NCBI GenBank assembly: GCA_945878975.1
Contig: CAMCUM010000015.1
Coordinates: 1-56,893, forward strand
Source of the DNA: Legionella genomosp. 1
GTDB lineage: Bacteria > Pseudomonadota > Gammaproteobacteria > Legionellales > Legionellaceae
Length of the DNA: 56,893 nucleotides
Reading direction: 5' to 3'
Below the pieces are notes generated by a model that searched no databases, was not told the origin of the DNA, and saw nothing but the letters and a program-made list of their open reading frames with translations. Positions 17,297 through 25,768 of the stretch are shown in pieces. Position numbers and translations under genes: made by a program. The stretch's first letter is position 1, and each line of letters starts with the position of its first letter.

Positions 17297-19120
17297 TTAA
17301 ACGTTTACTCCTAATTTATCTTTCAATCTTTTTAATTCATCTGTGGACAATGGCACACATAATTTTATAAAACTATCGTGTGATGTTGATATATACTTAC
17401 CAACTATTGCATAATTAACTAATCTATTAAAACTTAGGCCAAAGCTATTTTCGATGATTAACCAAGGCACATCGTTATTCCAACCATAGACATTGAATCC
17501 TTTCTCAGTTAAAAGATAAGATGTTTCTTTCTTATAAAAAGCAATTTTTTTTCTTGCCTCTCTCATTAAATCTCCCTTTTTAATAAATTCTAGCGCTAAA
17601 AAAATTGAAAGTGAGCTAGCCTGCAAAGGGGGAAGCATATTTGCTAGGAATGGAAATAAATTTTCAGAACAAAATAATAGGCCCACACGTAAACCACCAG
17701 CATAATAGGCTTTTGAAAACCCTCTCAAAACAATCAAATTTTTCGTGCTATGAATTTTCTTGACTAAGCTATCTGAGATAGGATAATAATTTATATTGGA
17801 CTCATCAACTACAATGATAATATTACTTAAGCTTGCAAATTTATTTAGTGTATTAAAATTTTCCTCACTAATAACATTGCCAAAAATATCCGGATTTTCA
17901 AGTATAATAATATCCGTTTTTTGCCTAGTTAATTGATTGATTAGTTTTTTTATGGGTTCATCATTTTTATAGTCAATTTGAACGCTTTCAAGAGCCTTAA
18001 ACTTCAACCACTCACTAAAATCCGGATAACAAAATGTACTTATAGCATAATTGCAAGTATCGAATACGTTTGACAATTGATAGATTAAATTGAGTACCCC
18101 AGCCCCCCAAAAAAAATTATTTTTTGTTATATTTTGATCGATAAAATCTTTTATCACAGTAAGTGATTTTTCTCTTTGAAAAGGATCTTTTAAAGAGTAG
18201 TCTTTTGCTATATCCCACGTAAGCGAATTTTTATCAACAAGGTGAAAACCCCCACACTCCAGAAGGAGTTTTTCTTCATTAGAGGTTGCTAGATCCACAT
18301 TAATTGATACATCTAGATTTATAGTTTTATTATTTTTATGCGTAGCAATTGCAAGACAATCCTCTAAATTTTTACATTTTATTGCAACTATTTGATAATA
18401 TCGTGCGCTCTCATCAATTGAGTCTTTATTAAAATCCGAATATATTGTATCTACTTTAAAACCTGCCTTTTTAATTAATGCGCAAATTTCATGCAAATTA
18501 TAAAGTCTAATATCGTGGTAAAGCACTTTACTATTGCTACCTGAAGTGACTCCTAAAGTCCCCTTGCTACGATAGGTTTCAGGACAAATTTTACGATTAA
18601 ACTCATATTTAACATTGTCCAATACAATTTCCGCGATGGGAGAATAGTTTTTTAATATCCACATTGGATTGGTAATATCTAACACGAGGAGCCCATTATC
18701 ATTCAGACTACTATGGAAAGAACTCAGAAGCCTGAATTGCTGAAAATCTGTTCCCCAGCCAAAAGACTGAATAGAAATTATTGCATCCGTGTTCTTGATC
18801 GGAAAATTAGGGCTCGTTAAAATATCTAGATTATACAGAAAGATCTTTTTGTTATCCCCTGCTTTCTTTTTAAGTTTGCTCAGAGCCCATTCTGAAACAT
18901 CGATGCCATGTACTTCATATCCAAACTGGGCCAACGAAATAGTATGTCGTCCTAATCCACAGCCAACATCAACTACTATAGTTGGATTATAAGACGCGAG
19001 CAAATTCTTTAGAAAATTATTTTCTATTTCATTGCGCGCATCATCATATTCATGCTCTGCAAATTGCCAGTATTCTTCACAAAAGTAACTTTTGTACCAA
19101 GGAACCTGGCCATTAGGCAT
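17297..19120 (-). CDS. Fusion of SAM methyltransferase and HisC-like PLP aminotransferase
   Basis: A 607-residue two-domain protein. Residues 1-250 are a class I methyltransferase with motif I VVDVGCGLGRHTISLA at about 49-64 and HGIDVSEWAL as the acidic loop. Residues about 300-600 are a fold-type I PLP enzyme of the histidinol-phosphate aminotransferase/CobD group: NNFFWGAGVLNLI, ILENPDIFGNVI, VVDESNINYY, and LRGFSKAYYAGGLRVG with the Schiff-base lysine at about residue 469. The usual DEAY is DESN here. The fusion suggests methylation and transamination (or decarboxylation) of the same substrate, perhaps an amino-acid-like unit. It overlaps the PP-loop gene upstream by 8 bases. I know no characterised protein with this architecture. 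Confidence 0.85.
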   Translation of the reverse strand: MPNGQVPWYKSYFCEEYWQFAEHEYDDARNEIENNFLKNLLASYNPTIVVDVGCGLGRHTISLAQFGYEVHGIDVSEWALSKLKKKAGDNKKIFLYNLDILTSPNFPIKNTDAIISIQSFGWGTDFQQFRLLSSFHSSLNDNGLLVLDITNPMWILKNYSPIAEIVLDNVKYEFNRKICPETYRSKGTLGVTSGSNSKVLYHDIRLYNLHEICALIKKAGFKVDTIYSDFNKDSIDESARYYQIVAIKCKNLEDCLAIATHKNNKTINLDVSINVDLATSNEEKLLLECGGFHLVDKNSLTWDIAKDYSLKDPFQREKSLTVIKDFIDQNITKNNFFWGAGVLNLIYQLSNVFDTCNYAISTFCYPDFSEWLKFKALESVQIDYKNDEPIKKLINQLTRQKTDIIILENPDIFGNVISEENFNTLNKFASLSNIIIVVDESNINYYPISDSLVKKIHSTKNLIVLRGFSKAYYAGGLRVGLLFCSENLFPFLANMLPPLQASSLSIFLALEFIKKGDLMREARKKIAFYKKETSYLLTEKGFNVYGWNNDVPWLIIENSFGLSFNRLVNYAIVGKYISTSHDSFIKLCVPLSTDELKRLKDKLGVNV

Positions 19121-20345
19121 AAGCAGCTATTCCTGCTCGTAAAAAACCCAGTTCTTTAAATAAAACACAAATATCACACACATCTTCCAGCTTCTTAACA
19201 TTTTTTTGATTGGCGTAAGTCGCGCCACAATTATTACAGCAACCTTCTTCTTTAGGTATTAAATAATTTGACAAATTATTGAAAGCTTCAAACAAGTAAT
19301 AATCTATACCAGGCCATAGATCATAGAGATGATCTCCTATCGCATAAGCCATAGATCTTTCATCCGGACCAGTAGTAAATCTTCCCGGTATTCCTTGCTT
19401 TGTTAATTCATCTGCAAATAATTTCAAATAGATGGTAAGTTCTTTTTTGGTTATTTGAAACAGGGGAAATGAATATTTAAACTTTCCTATATTTCTAATC
19501 GGGATGCCACCCATATTAAATCCAGACGTAAACCAAGTTACCAAGCTGGCAACTAAGTCATCCGCATTTAGGCCAAGAAAAATATTATTTACTTTTCTCT
19601 TCTCTGCTTCTACTTCTATCATTCTTCTCATTATATGGTGGGTCACAATCATGACCATAGCATTTTGCTGACTTGAAACGATTCCCGTCATGACTTGTGC
19701 AAATGATACATTCAAATTGAAATGTTTTTTAATTGCCTCACCATCAACTATAACATGTTCTATTCCTAGTAAGTCACAGGATTTCAAAGCAGCACCAAAA
19801 GTACCAGCCTCATCCCAATCGGGTAACCCTGTTACAGTAACCGCTGTAAGATTAAAATTAGGTAATTTATGTTTTGTGCACTCAAGTAATTTAAGAAATG
19901 CAACGCTGTCTCTTCCACCAGAAAGTCCTATAATGTATTGGCAATTCGCTTCGATTATATCTTTAGTTAGCACACTATCTACAAAAGTTTGCTCAACAAA
20001 ATTTCTATACGACTCTTTTTGAAAGTCTTCTTTTCTTACCTCCATTGTGCCGTTATCATCAAATAAAACTGATTTTGTATAAATAGGATCCTCATAAGTT
20101 CCAAAGTTTCTTTTTTTCGGTGCTCTAGTAACATTTAAGTCGTAATGACGTACTTGCCTTATTTCTATATCATCATTAGCGTTTGCTATTACTTTATCTT
20201 CTGAAACTATAGTGCCATTTTTATATATAATAACTGCGTTGGTTGGTATACCCTCTGATTTCAAGAATTTTTTTATAGATTGTCCTTCTTCAAGATTAAA
20301 ATATTCAATGCCACCCACTTTATCTAAAAATCTAATTTTTTTCAT
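19113..20345 (-). CDS. Beta-grasp/PP-loop ATP-pyrophosphatase with C-terminal zinc ribbon
   Basis: A 410-residue protein in three parts. Residues 1-68 resemble a ThiS/MoaD-type beta-grasp domain (FNLEEGQSIKKFLKSEGIP...IIYKNGTIVSEDKVIANANDDIEI) but lack a terminal Gly-Gly. Residues about 135-340 are an ATP-pyrophosphatase with the PP-loop SGGRDS at 142-147 and NIFLGLNADD downstream. The tail has CCNNCG and CDIC, likely a zinc ribbon. TtcA/TtuA-type enzymes adenylate a carbonyl or hydroxyl and replace it by sulfur. The enzyme is thus a candidate thiolation or amidation catalyst. It is the first intact gene of the leftward operon, 20 bases after a truncated clpX. An adenylation/ligation role without sulfur is also possible. 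Confidence 0.83.
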   Translation of the reverse strand: MKKIRFLDKVGGIEYFNLEEGQSIKKFLKSEGIPTNAVIIYKNGTIVSEDKVIANANDDIEIRQVRHYDLNVTRAPKKRNFGTYEDPIYTKSVLFDDNGTMEVRKEDFQKESYRNFVEQTFVDSVLTKDIIEANCQYIIGLSGGRDSVAFLKLLECTKHKLPNFNLTAVTVTGLPDWDEAGTFGAALKSCDLLGIEHVIVDGEAIKKHFNLNVSFAQVMTGIVSSQQNAMVMIVTHHIMRRMIEVEAEKRKVNNIFLGLNADDLVASLVTWFTSGFNMGGIPIRNIGKFKYSFPLFQITKKELTIYLKLFADELTKQGIPGRFTTGPDERSMAYAIGDHLYDLWPGIDYYLFEAFNNLSNYLIPKEEGCCNNCGATYANQKNVKKLEDVCDICVLFKELGFLRAGIAAYA

Positions 20346-20365
20346 GATTCCCTCAAGTAATTAAT

Positions 20366-20839
20366 TTAAAAATTTTCAACACTTCTCATCTCATGAATTG
20401 ACTCATAAGTAATATTCCCATTTTTTACCAGTACCTTAACTTCTTTTAACAATTCATCTTGTGGTGCTTCATACATGATGGGTAACATAAAATCATTTAA
20501 TATACTTCTAAGACCTCTGGCGCCTATACCTAATCCAAGAGCTTTTTGCGCAAAGTATGTAATAGCATCATGAGAAAATGTGAGGTGTATTCCATCCATT
20601 TTAAACAATTCAATAAATTGCTTTATAAGAGAGTTCTTAGGTTTTATTAATATTCTTTCCATTAACTCTATACTAATATCTTCGAGCACAGCGATAATTG
20701 GTAATCTACTAGCAAACTCAGGGATTAGCCCATAAGAGATAAGATCTTTGTGAGTTACATTCATAGAACTATGAGTTTTACTATCAATTGAATTCAAGTT
20801 ATCTAACGTCGCAGAAAACCCAATGGAGCATCCTGTCAC
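20366..20839 (-). pseudogene. clpX: ClpX-like AAA+ unfoldase, C-terminal fragment
   Basis: 157 residues match only the last third of ClpX: GCSIGFSAT (end of the large AAA+ subdomain), LISYGLIPEFASRLPIIAVLEDIS (arginine-finger region), KPKNSLIKQFIELF, and the sensor-2 sequence GARGLRSILND. The zinc finger, Walker A and Walker B are absent, so it cannot bind and hydrolyse ATP by itself. Homology begins a few bases beyond the end of the inverted-repeat element at 20834, which has replaced the 5' part of the gene; the apparent ATG comes from the element's end. The remaining sequence is divergent from typical ClpX, so this was probably a second copy. It lies 20 bases upstream of the PP-loop gene and may once have belonged to that operon. 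Confidence 0.85.
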
Positions 20840-21088
20840 TTTTCTAAGTCGATGTCAGCAGTGACTATTGATCCCCTTGTGTTTCCTTGGTCGACAAACA
20901 TTAAAATATCATAGTCAGTGTCAGCAGCGTTCAAACCCGATGTCATTGCATTGCAAATTGTCGAAGCTAATGTCAGCACGTCGCAAAAAATAACGTCTCG
21001 CGCATGCTTGCGCGTAATAAATACTGGAAATTCAGCCTGACTGACATCCACTTTGACGATTTGATGACATCGACTTAGAAAAGTGACA
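20834..21088. mobile_element. 255-bp non-autonomous element with IS21-like ends
   Basis: The two ends are inverted copies: TGTCACTTTTCTAAGTCGAT begins at 20834 and again, on the other strand, at 21088; identity extends 24 bases without a mismatch. Variants of a GATGTCAGC motif recur inside both halves, as in IS21-family ends, which carry several transposase-binding repeats. There is no transposase; a 92-codon frame across it (20836-21114) is probably chance. On the leftward strand TTGAAC (20929-20934) and TATGAT (20908-20913) lie 15 bases apart and could provide an outward promoter for clpX' and locus A, though the spacing is short. Confidence 0.75.
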
Positions 21089-21199
21089 CTATTTAAATAA
21101 TGTTGATAAATCACCGTTTACAGTACGCAGTTATGCGTATCATTTGAAACTATATTGGGAGTTTCTGGATTACAAACAGATCGATTGGGTCACGGGGGA

Positions 21200-21500
21200 A
21201 GTCAGGATACGCGTGCAAATGAGTCATTTCTAATATAAAGCAGCCTATAATCCTTGTCTTATATGGCTAATTTGTGTTTTTGTTTGACTATTGGGTCATG
21301 TCTCGTTAGTCTTTGTATTTCAGACAAAAACAAGATCATCATGATTTATTGTTATTCATTTTGATGTTTATTAATGCTGAATATTAAGCACATGGAAGCC
21401 ATGAATATTTATCAAACAAAATGGTCTGCAATCCTTATTCCATATGGATTAAACGGCAGTTTAAATAACGAAATAACTCATTTGCACGCGTATCCTGACT
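21200..21500. mobile_element. 301-bp inverted-repeat (MITE-like) element
   Basis: A perfect 25-base inverted repeat occupies 21200-21224 and 21476-21500 (core AGTCAGGATACGCGTGCAAA), and similarity continues a few bases inward and outward. The inside contains no gene. Two internal copies of a sequence around AATCCTTNNTNNNATATGG occur in direct orientation. This looks like a miniature transposable element whose autonomous partner is not in the window. Confidence 0.65.
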
Positions 21501-21507
21501 GGCCCCG

Positions 21508-21719
21508 ATAGAGGTCCAGCCAGGATTCTATCGAAAAGGACCGTTTAATGATTTTATTTTGGCTAACAGGGATTTAATAGACATTTTTGATATATTTTCA
21601 AGCAAGATAATGCGGTTACATTACTATAATATGCCAGATCCCAAATTCTGTAATGCATTGTTTTTTATAAATCATTTTATAAGTGGTCCTTTCCGATAGA
21701 ATCCTGACCGGACCTCTAT
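21508..21719. mobile_element. 212-bp inverted-repeat (MITE-like) element
   Basis: Inverted ends lie at 21508-21542 and 21685-21719 and match at about 32 of 35 positions (outer part ATAGAGGTCC, inner part AAAGGACC, with CAGGATTCTATCG between). The ends share CAGGAT with the neighbouring element at 21200-21500, so the two may be related or nested. The interior is AT-rich and non-coding. It ends 42 bases before the stop of the MATE gene. Confidence 0.62.
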
Positions 21720-21761
21720 ATCAGGGCGTAGAGTCATTGCGGGAGGCAACCGCTTGCCCGT

Positions 21762-23498
21762 TCAGGGCAACGTGCCGGACGCAGGACGGTCGGGGTTAAA
21801 CACTGGTCGCGTTGGCGAGTCGATTTTGGCCATGGATGGCCAAAATCTATCACGAGATAGCGACTCTATCGACACATGGTTCAATACAGCATTCTGATCT
21901 TCATGTGGCGTAGTCTCAGATGCTGCAGACAATTCCAATAATCTATAGGTTGCGCGATCAGGCGGACGCTGTGTCGTTTTTTTATCTCTAAAAAACAACA
22001 GTTTAAATTTATTCTCAACGTTTGTATTACTAGAAGAAACTCCTGTATTATGAGTGGCTACAATAGCACTACTGTGCTTATTCCAATAACTAAGCGTTAA
22101 CAATGCAACAGGTACCGTACCTAAAACAATTGCGCCCCCAACACCATAAAGATCAAATTTTGTCAGGTAAACTACAATTGCTGTTAAAGGTAAAATCAAT
22201 GCAACAGTAGATAATAGTGAACACAGAGAAGCTAAAAACGTATCCTGTACAGCTGCAAGTATTCTACCGCTATGATCCATCAACACATTTGAAAAATTAG
22301 CCAACCCCATAAGAAAAAAATACCATCGTAATAAATCAGAGAACGCTTGTACTTCATCTTTACTAAGAAATTGTGACGCCAACACCAATGGCATACTATT
22401 ATATGCTATCGTGCTCGCGCCCAAAATACCTGCATTCAGCACAAGAGATATATTGCCAGCTCTTTGCATTTCTCTATAAGATTTTGCCCCAAAATATTGA
22501 GCTACAATTCTATTGGCAGCTTCGCTAATCCCAATATTTATCGCAGAAAGTAAATCATAAAAATGGCCCACAACGCTACCTAAAACGATTCTACCTTGAG
22601 GTAACTGTCCTATAAGAATAGTCACACCTACTGTACTAAATGAACCTGCCATTTTAGTAACGAATCTAGGCCAACTTTGATTGAGAATTTTTCTCAAATG
22701 ATTAACTTCACGAAGATTTAAATGAAAAATATTAAATTTTTGATAAAACTCTGCATGGCTTCTAAAAAAGATCATCAAATAAACCAACGCAAACAAACTT
22801 TTCCCCAAGCTTGCGTAAGCTACGCCAGCCAATGAATAACGAGGAATCAACAAAAAACAAAGTCCAATCTCAACGACCATCGTTGAGGCACGATAAGGCA
22901 ATAACCACTGTTCTTTATCTACGGCAGATATAAATCCTTCACTCATTTTATTAATAAATTCTGCGGATAATGACAGTGCCACAGGAAAATTAAATTGCAC
23001 AACCAAGTGATTTACCCTCTGCGTTTGATTAAATAAATTTAATAAAAAATAAGGGGATGCCATTAATAGTGCTGATGCAGGAAGACTAACTATTGCGGAC
23101 AAAATCCATCCTTGTCTTACCAATGCACCAATCATATGATCGCTCGTCTCAACATGATTGTCTTCTGGTACGTCTTGTTGGTATGTAAAAATACAAGCTC
23201 TGGTTTTTCCAAAATATTCAGCAATAAAAACAATATTTTGCCCTACTAATTCTGGAAATGGATAAATCACTAAGTAACTTATATTAGTTGCAATAATTAA
23301 CGCTGCAAACTCATCTGTTCCTGCTTTAGCCATTAAATACGCTTTAATAAAGTTACTACCAATGTCTGCACCAAACAAACATGATAAAGGTATTGCTTTT
23401 TGAATGAGCGCTTGTAAGTGTTTCTGGACAGAAACTGTTCCTTGCTCCACCGTAGTCATTGAATCTGAATGCAATTTCTTGCTCCCCTTTAAAATCAT
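21762..23498 (-). CDS. MATE-family efflux transporter
   Basis: A 578-residue protein with about 12 membrane segments between residues 30 and 465. Internal MATE-type features include IPLSCLFGADIGSNF near the start of the membrane region, NISYLVIYPFPELVGQNIVFIAEYFGK, the second-half repeat SWPRFVTKMAGSFSTVGVTILIG, and SAINIGISEAANRIVAQYFGAKSYREMQRAGN. MATE proteins export organic cations and drugs using sodium or proton gradients. It is the only transporter in locus B and follows the decarboxylating KS and ECH1 genes on the same strand, so export of the polyketide-peptide and self-protection are likely. A hydrophilic tail of about 105 residues (ending PASGTLP) is longer than usual for MATE proteins. 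Confidence 0.9.
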   Translation of the reverse strand: MILKGSKKLHSDSMTTVEQGTVSVQKHLQALIQKAIPLSCLFGADIGSNFIKAYLMAKAGTDEFAALIIATNISYLVIYPFPELVGQNIVFIAEYFGKTRACIFTYQQDVPEDNHVETSDHMIGALVRQGWILSAIVSLPASALLMASPYFLLNLFNQTQRVNHLVVQFNFPVALSLSAEFINKMSEGFISAVDKEQWLLPYRASTMVVEIGLCFLLIPRYSLAGVAYASLGKSLFALVYLMIFFRSHAEFYQKFNIFHLNLREVNHLRKILNQSWPRFVTKMAGSFSTVGVTILIGQLPQGRIVLGSVVGHFYDLLSAINIGISEAANRIVAQYFGAKSYREMQRAGNISLVLNAGILGASTIAYNSMPLVLASQFLSKDEVQAFSDLLRWYFFLMGLANFSNVLMDHSGRILAAVQDTFLASLCSLLSTVALILPLTAIVVYLTKFDLYGVGGAIVLGTVPVALLTLSYWNKHSSAIVATHNTGVSSSNTNVENKFKLLFFRDKKTTQRPPDRATYRLLELSAASETTPHEDQNAVLNHVSIESLSRDRFWPSMAKIDSPTRPVFNPDRPASGTLP

Positions 23499-23557
23499 TT
23501 TTTTTGGCTTTAGTGCTTAGAACGAGCTAGACGGATGACGGCTACTCTACCTTCCAC

Positions 23558-24319
23558 TTATGTTTTATCCCAAGGCAGTCGATTAAGTTCCACAAATCGT
23601 TGAATAGTATCTTGCGTTTGAGACAGTTCCATCAACCGACTAAATTCCGCAATCGCTATTTGCTCTATTTCTTCAGTGATCATCCACATTTTTTTAAAAT
23701 ATTGCTTTATATTCCCAATCGTAGCATGCTCCAAACGTACCAAGCGCAACATATATTGACGAATAAAAGTCTCGGGTATGTCATGTAATTCATCAATTAG
23801 ATTCATGACAAGGGCATTCTGCGCACTAACTGGCAATGTGGTTAGTGTCATTTTATATGCATGTTGAAAACCTACCCGCCGAATCAAATACGGAATCACA
23901 CAGGCTGGCAACAATCCCCATAATGCTTCTGATAGACTAAACTCTGAACGAGGTGTCGCCACGACGAGATCAGCAGCCGCAACAATTCCAATACCTCCGG
24001 CCATCACTTGTCCATCCACACAGGCGATAATAACCCTTGGTAACGTAGTCATTCGTTTAATTGTTGCCATATATTGGGAGGCTAATACAGTAAAAGACTG
24101 CTTGCTGATATCAGTAAAATCCATGCCAGTACAAAATACACCTTCCTGCCCGTATAATAAAATAACATGACATTGTGGCCTATCTTCAACTGCATCGAAT
24201 ACGCTATTGAGTTCCTTAAGAAAATCAGGGGTTATTTTATTCTTTTTTGCACCTTGATTGAATGTTATTTTACATGCGAAATCAACATATTCCACGCACA
24301 AATTTTTATACATTGTCAA
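23558..24319 (-). CDS. Enoyl-CoA hydratase-like dehydratase of the beta-branching cassette (ECH1, PksH-like)
   Basis: A 253-residue crotonase-fold protein. The oxyanion-hole segments are VFCTGMDFTDI and QVMAGGIGIVAAADLVVATP, and the diagnostic block is FSLSEALWGLLPACVIPYLIRRVGFQHAYKMTLTT, which closely follows PksH-type ECH1 enzymes. In the cassette, ECH1 dehydrates the HMG-type intermediate on the acceptor ACP to a 3-methylglutaconyl thioester. Its ATG overlaps the stop of the KS gene by 4 bases (ATGA), so the two are translationally coupled. The partner ECH2 is 13.6 kb away with the HMG synthase. Confidence 0.9.
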   Translation of the reverse strand: MTMYKNLCVEYVDFACKITFNQGAKKNKITPDFLKELNSVFDAVEDRPQCHVILLYGQEGVFCTGMDFTDISKQSFTVLASQYMATIKRMTTLPRVIIACVDGQVMAGGIGIVAAADLVVATPRSEFSLSEALWGLLPACVIPYLIRRVGFQHAYKMTLTTLPVSAQNALVMNLIDELHDIPETFIRQYMLRLVRLEHATIGNIKQYFKKMWMITEEIEQIAIAEFSRLMELSQTQDTIQRFVELNRLPWDKT

Positions 24320-25596
24320 AAACTCTCTTGTTTTAAGCTATTTCCAAGCAAGATGCTTGTATTGATCCCGCCAAATCCAAATGAATTACTCATCACTATA
24401 TTTAAATTTGCAGCCGAGGCTTTTTCATTTGCAAATCGGCAATCTGAATCTATGGGGTGCCATAAATTTAAATTGGGGTGAATAAAATTGTTTTTCATTT
24501 GTACAATACACGCAATCGCTTCAAGCACGCCTGCTGAAAATAAGCAATGACCGATCAAGCCTTTTGTAGCATTTATCCAAATTTTATCTAATTGATTTTG
24601 AAAAACTTTTTTAATTGCTTTTATTTCGGTAAGGTCACCTAATGGTGAAGAGGAACCATGTGTATTGATGTAATCAACTTGATGTGGCTGCAGTCTAGCT
24701 TTGTGTAAACATTGGATCATCGCGTTTGCTTCCCCAACCTCACTTGGATTGGGATCTAGGTTGCCATCTAATACAAGCACAGCACTCAATAAATGAGCGA
24801 GTGGCTGTATTCCTCGTGCCTTAATCGAATCATCTGATTCAAGCACTAAACAACCACTTCCTTGTCCATAAATAAAGCCATCATGGTCTCGATCAAAAGG
24901 ACGACAGGCTTTTTCAGGATGATCTTTAACTGTTCCACCGCCCAAAATTCCTGCATTATAAAACCCTTGTCTCGCTAAAGGCGATAGTTCACTTAAAACA
25001 CCCACAACGATACAAACATCAACCACCCCCCACGCAATCAATTGAGATGCTTTCAAAATAGCAACATTCCCGCTGGCTGAGGCCCCACCCACCGTAAAGC
25101 CTTCACCGTGTATGTTTAACAGCGCAGAGATGGTCCCAACATGGTCAGTTGGCAACGCGTGCAACATATAACGTGGTGATAAACTGTCAGGCGCTTGCAT
25201 AAATTTAACCTGCATATCATATTGATATTGCTGACTAGCATTGTCACAAGCTACCACTACCCCTATTCTATCTGCTGGTACATTAAACTCATGTAATCTT
25301 GCTTGTTGCCATGCTTGCAAAACAGAAACAACCGAGGTCTGAATAGGTAATGGCGCCCGAAGCGAATACCGTCGAGCCTTTTCTAATAACTCAGGAGGTA
25401 ATTGAGCAAGCAAATTTAATTGTTCTTCTAATGCAAAACCTCTCAATAAAGCAGCGATTTGTGTCGCGCCAGTCTGCTCGTCGAGCAAGCACGAGAAGCT
25501 CTGACGACCCTCACGCAGTGTCTCCACAAACTCATCAATAGACTTTGCGCCGGCACATTGAATGCCCATACCAGTGATCATGACCTTTTTTTTCAA
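24316..25596 (-). CDS. Discrete ketosynthase of the beta-branching cassette, Cys-to-Ser (malonyl-ACP decarboxylase)
   Basis: A 426-residue KAS II-like protein. Where condensing enzymes have the nucleophilic cysteine (T-A-C-A-S/T), this protein has GGASASGN with Ser173. The two catalytic histidines remain (NTHGSSSPLGDLTE and KGLIGHCLFSAGV). In PksF-like and CurC-like members of HMGS cassettes the same change leaves decarboxylation but not condensation, so the role is to turn malonyl-ACP into acetyl-ACP on the donor carrier protein. It heads a leftward operon with ECH1 and probably MATE. Its start faces the rightward oxygenase operon across about 170 bases. Confidence 0.9.
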   Translation of the reverse strand: MKKKVMITGMGIQCAGAKSIDEFVETLREGRQSFSCLLDEQTGATQIAALLRGFALEEQLNLLAQLPPELLEKARRYSLRAPLPIQTSVVSVLQAWQQARLHEFNVPADRIGVVVACDNASQQYQYDMQVKFMQAPDSLSPRYMLHALPTDHVGTISALLNIHGEGFTVGGASASGNVAILKASQLIAWGVVDVCIVVGVLSELSPLARQGFYNAGILGGGTVKDHPEKACRPFDRDHDGFIYGQGSGCLVLESDDSIKARGIQPLAHLLSAVLVLDGNLDPNPSEVGEANAMIQCLHKARLQPHQVDYINTHGSSSPLGDLTEIKAIKKVFQNQLDKIWINATKGLIGHCLFSAGVLEAIACIVQMKNNFIHPNLNLWHPIDSDCRFANEKASAANLNIVMSNSFGFGGINTSILLGNSLKQESF

Positions 25597-25700
25597 AAAA
25601 ACTCACCCTTTTTTAGTCAATATATCAACAACTTCTAACGAACCCAGTAAGGCAAATACCCCACCACGTATAGAAGGCCCAGCATTAGCTTCGTTAGCGC

Positions 25701-25729
25701 TTGACAGAGGTGTAACAATACGCTAGTTT
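25701..25729 (+). promoter_or_regulatory. Candidate sigma-70 promoter of the oxygenase-ACP operon
   Basis: TTGACA at 25701-25706 is a perfect -35 box. A weak -10 box, TAGTTT, follows at 25724-25729 after 17 bases. It lies 40 bases ahead of the 2OG-oxygenase start, in the only gap between the divergent KS and oxygenase genes. Confidence 0.5.
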
Positions 25730-25768
25730 TACAGGCATTTTCAACTGGATATTAGCGGAAAACGCTTT

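Noticed and set aside
20836-21114. 92-codon leftward frame
   Set aside because: It lies almost entirely within the inverted-repeat element and contains its repeated GTCAGC-type motifs; no protein family is recognisable.
24316-25596. Housekeeping FabF role for the discrete KS
   Set aside because: The active cysteine is serine and the gene is coupled to a PksH-like ECH, so it cannot serve in fatty-acid condensation.
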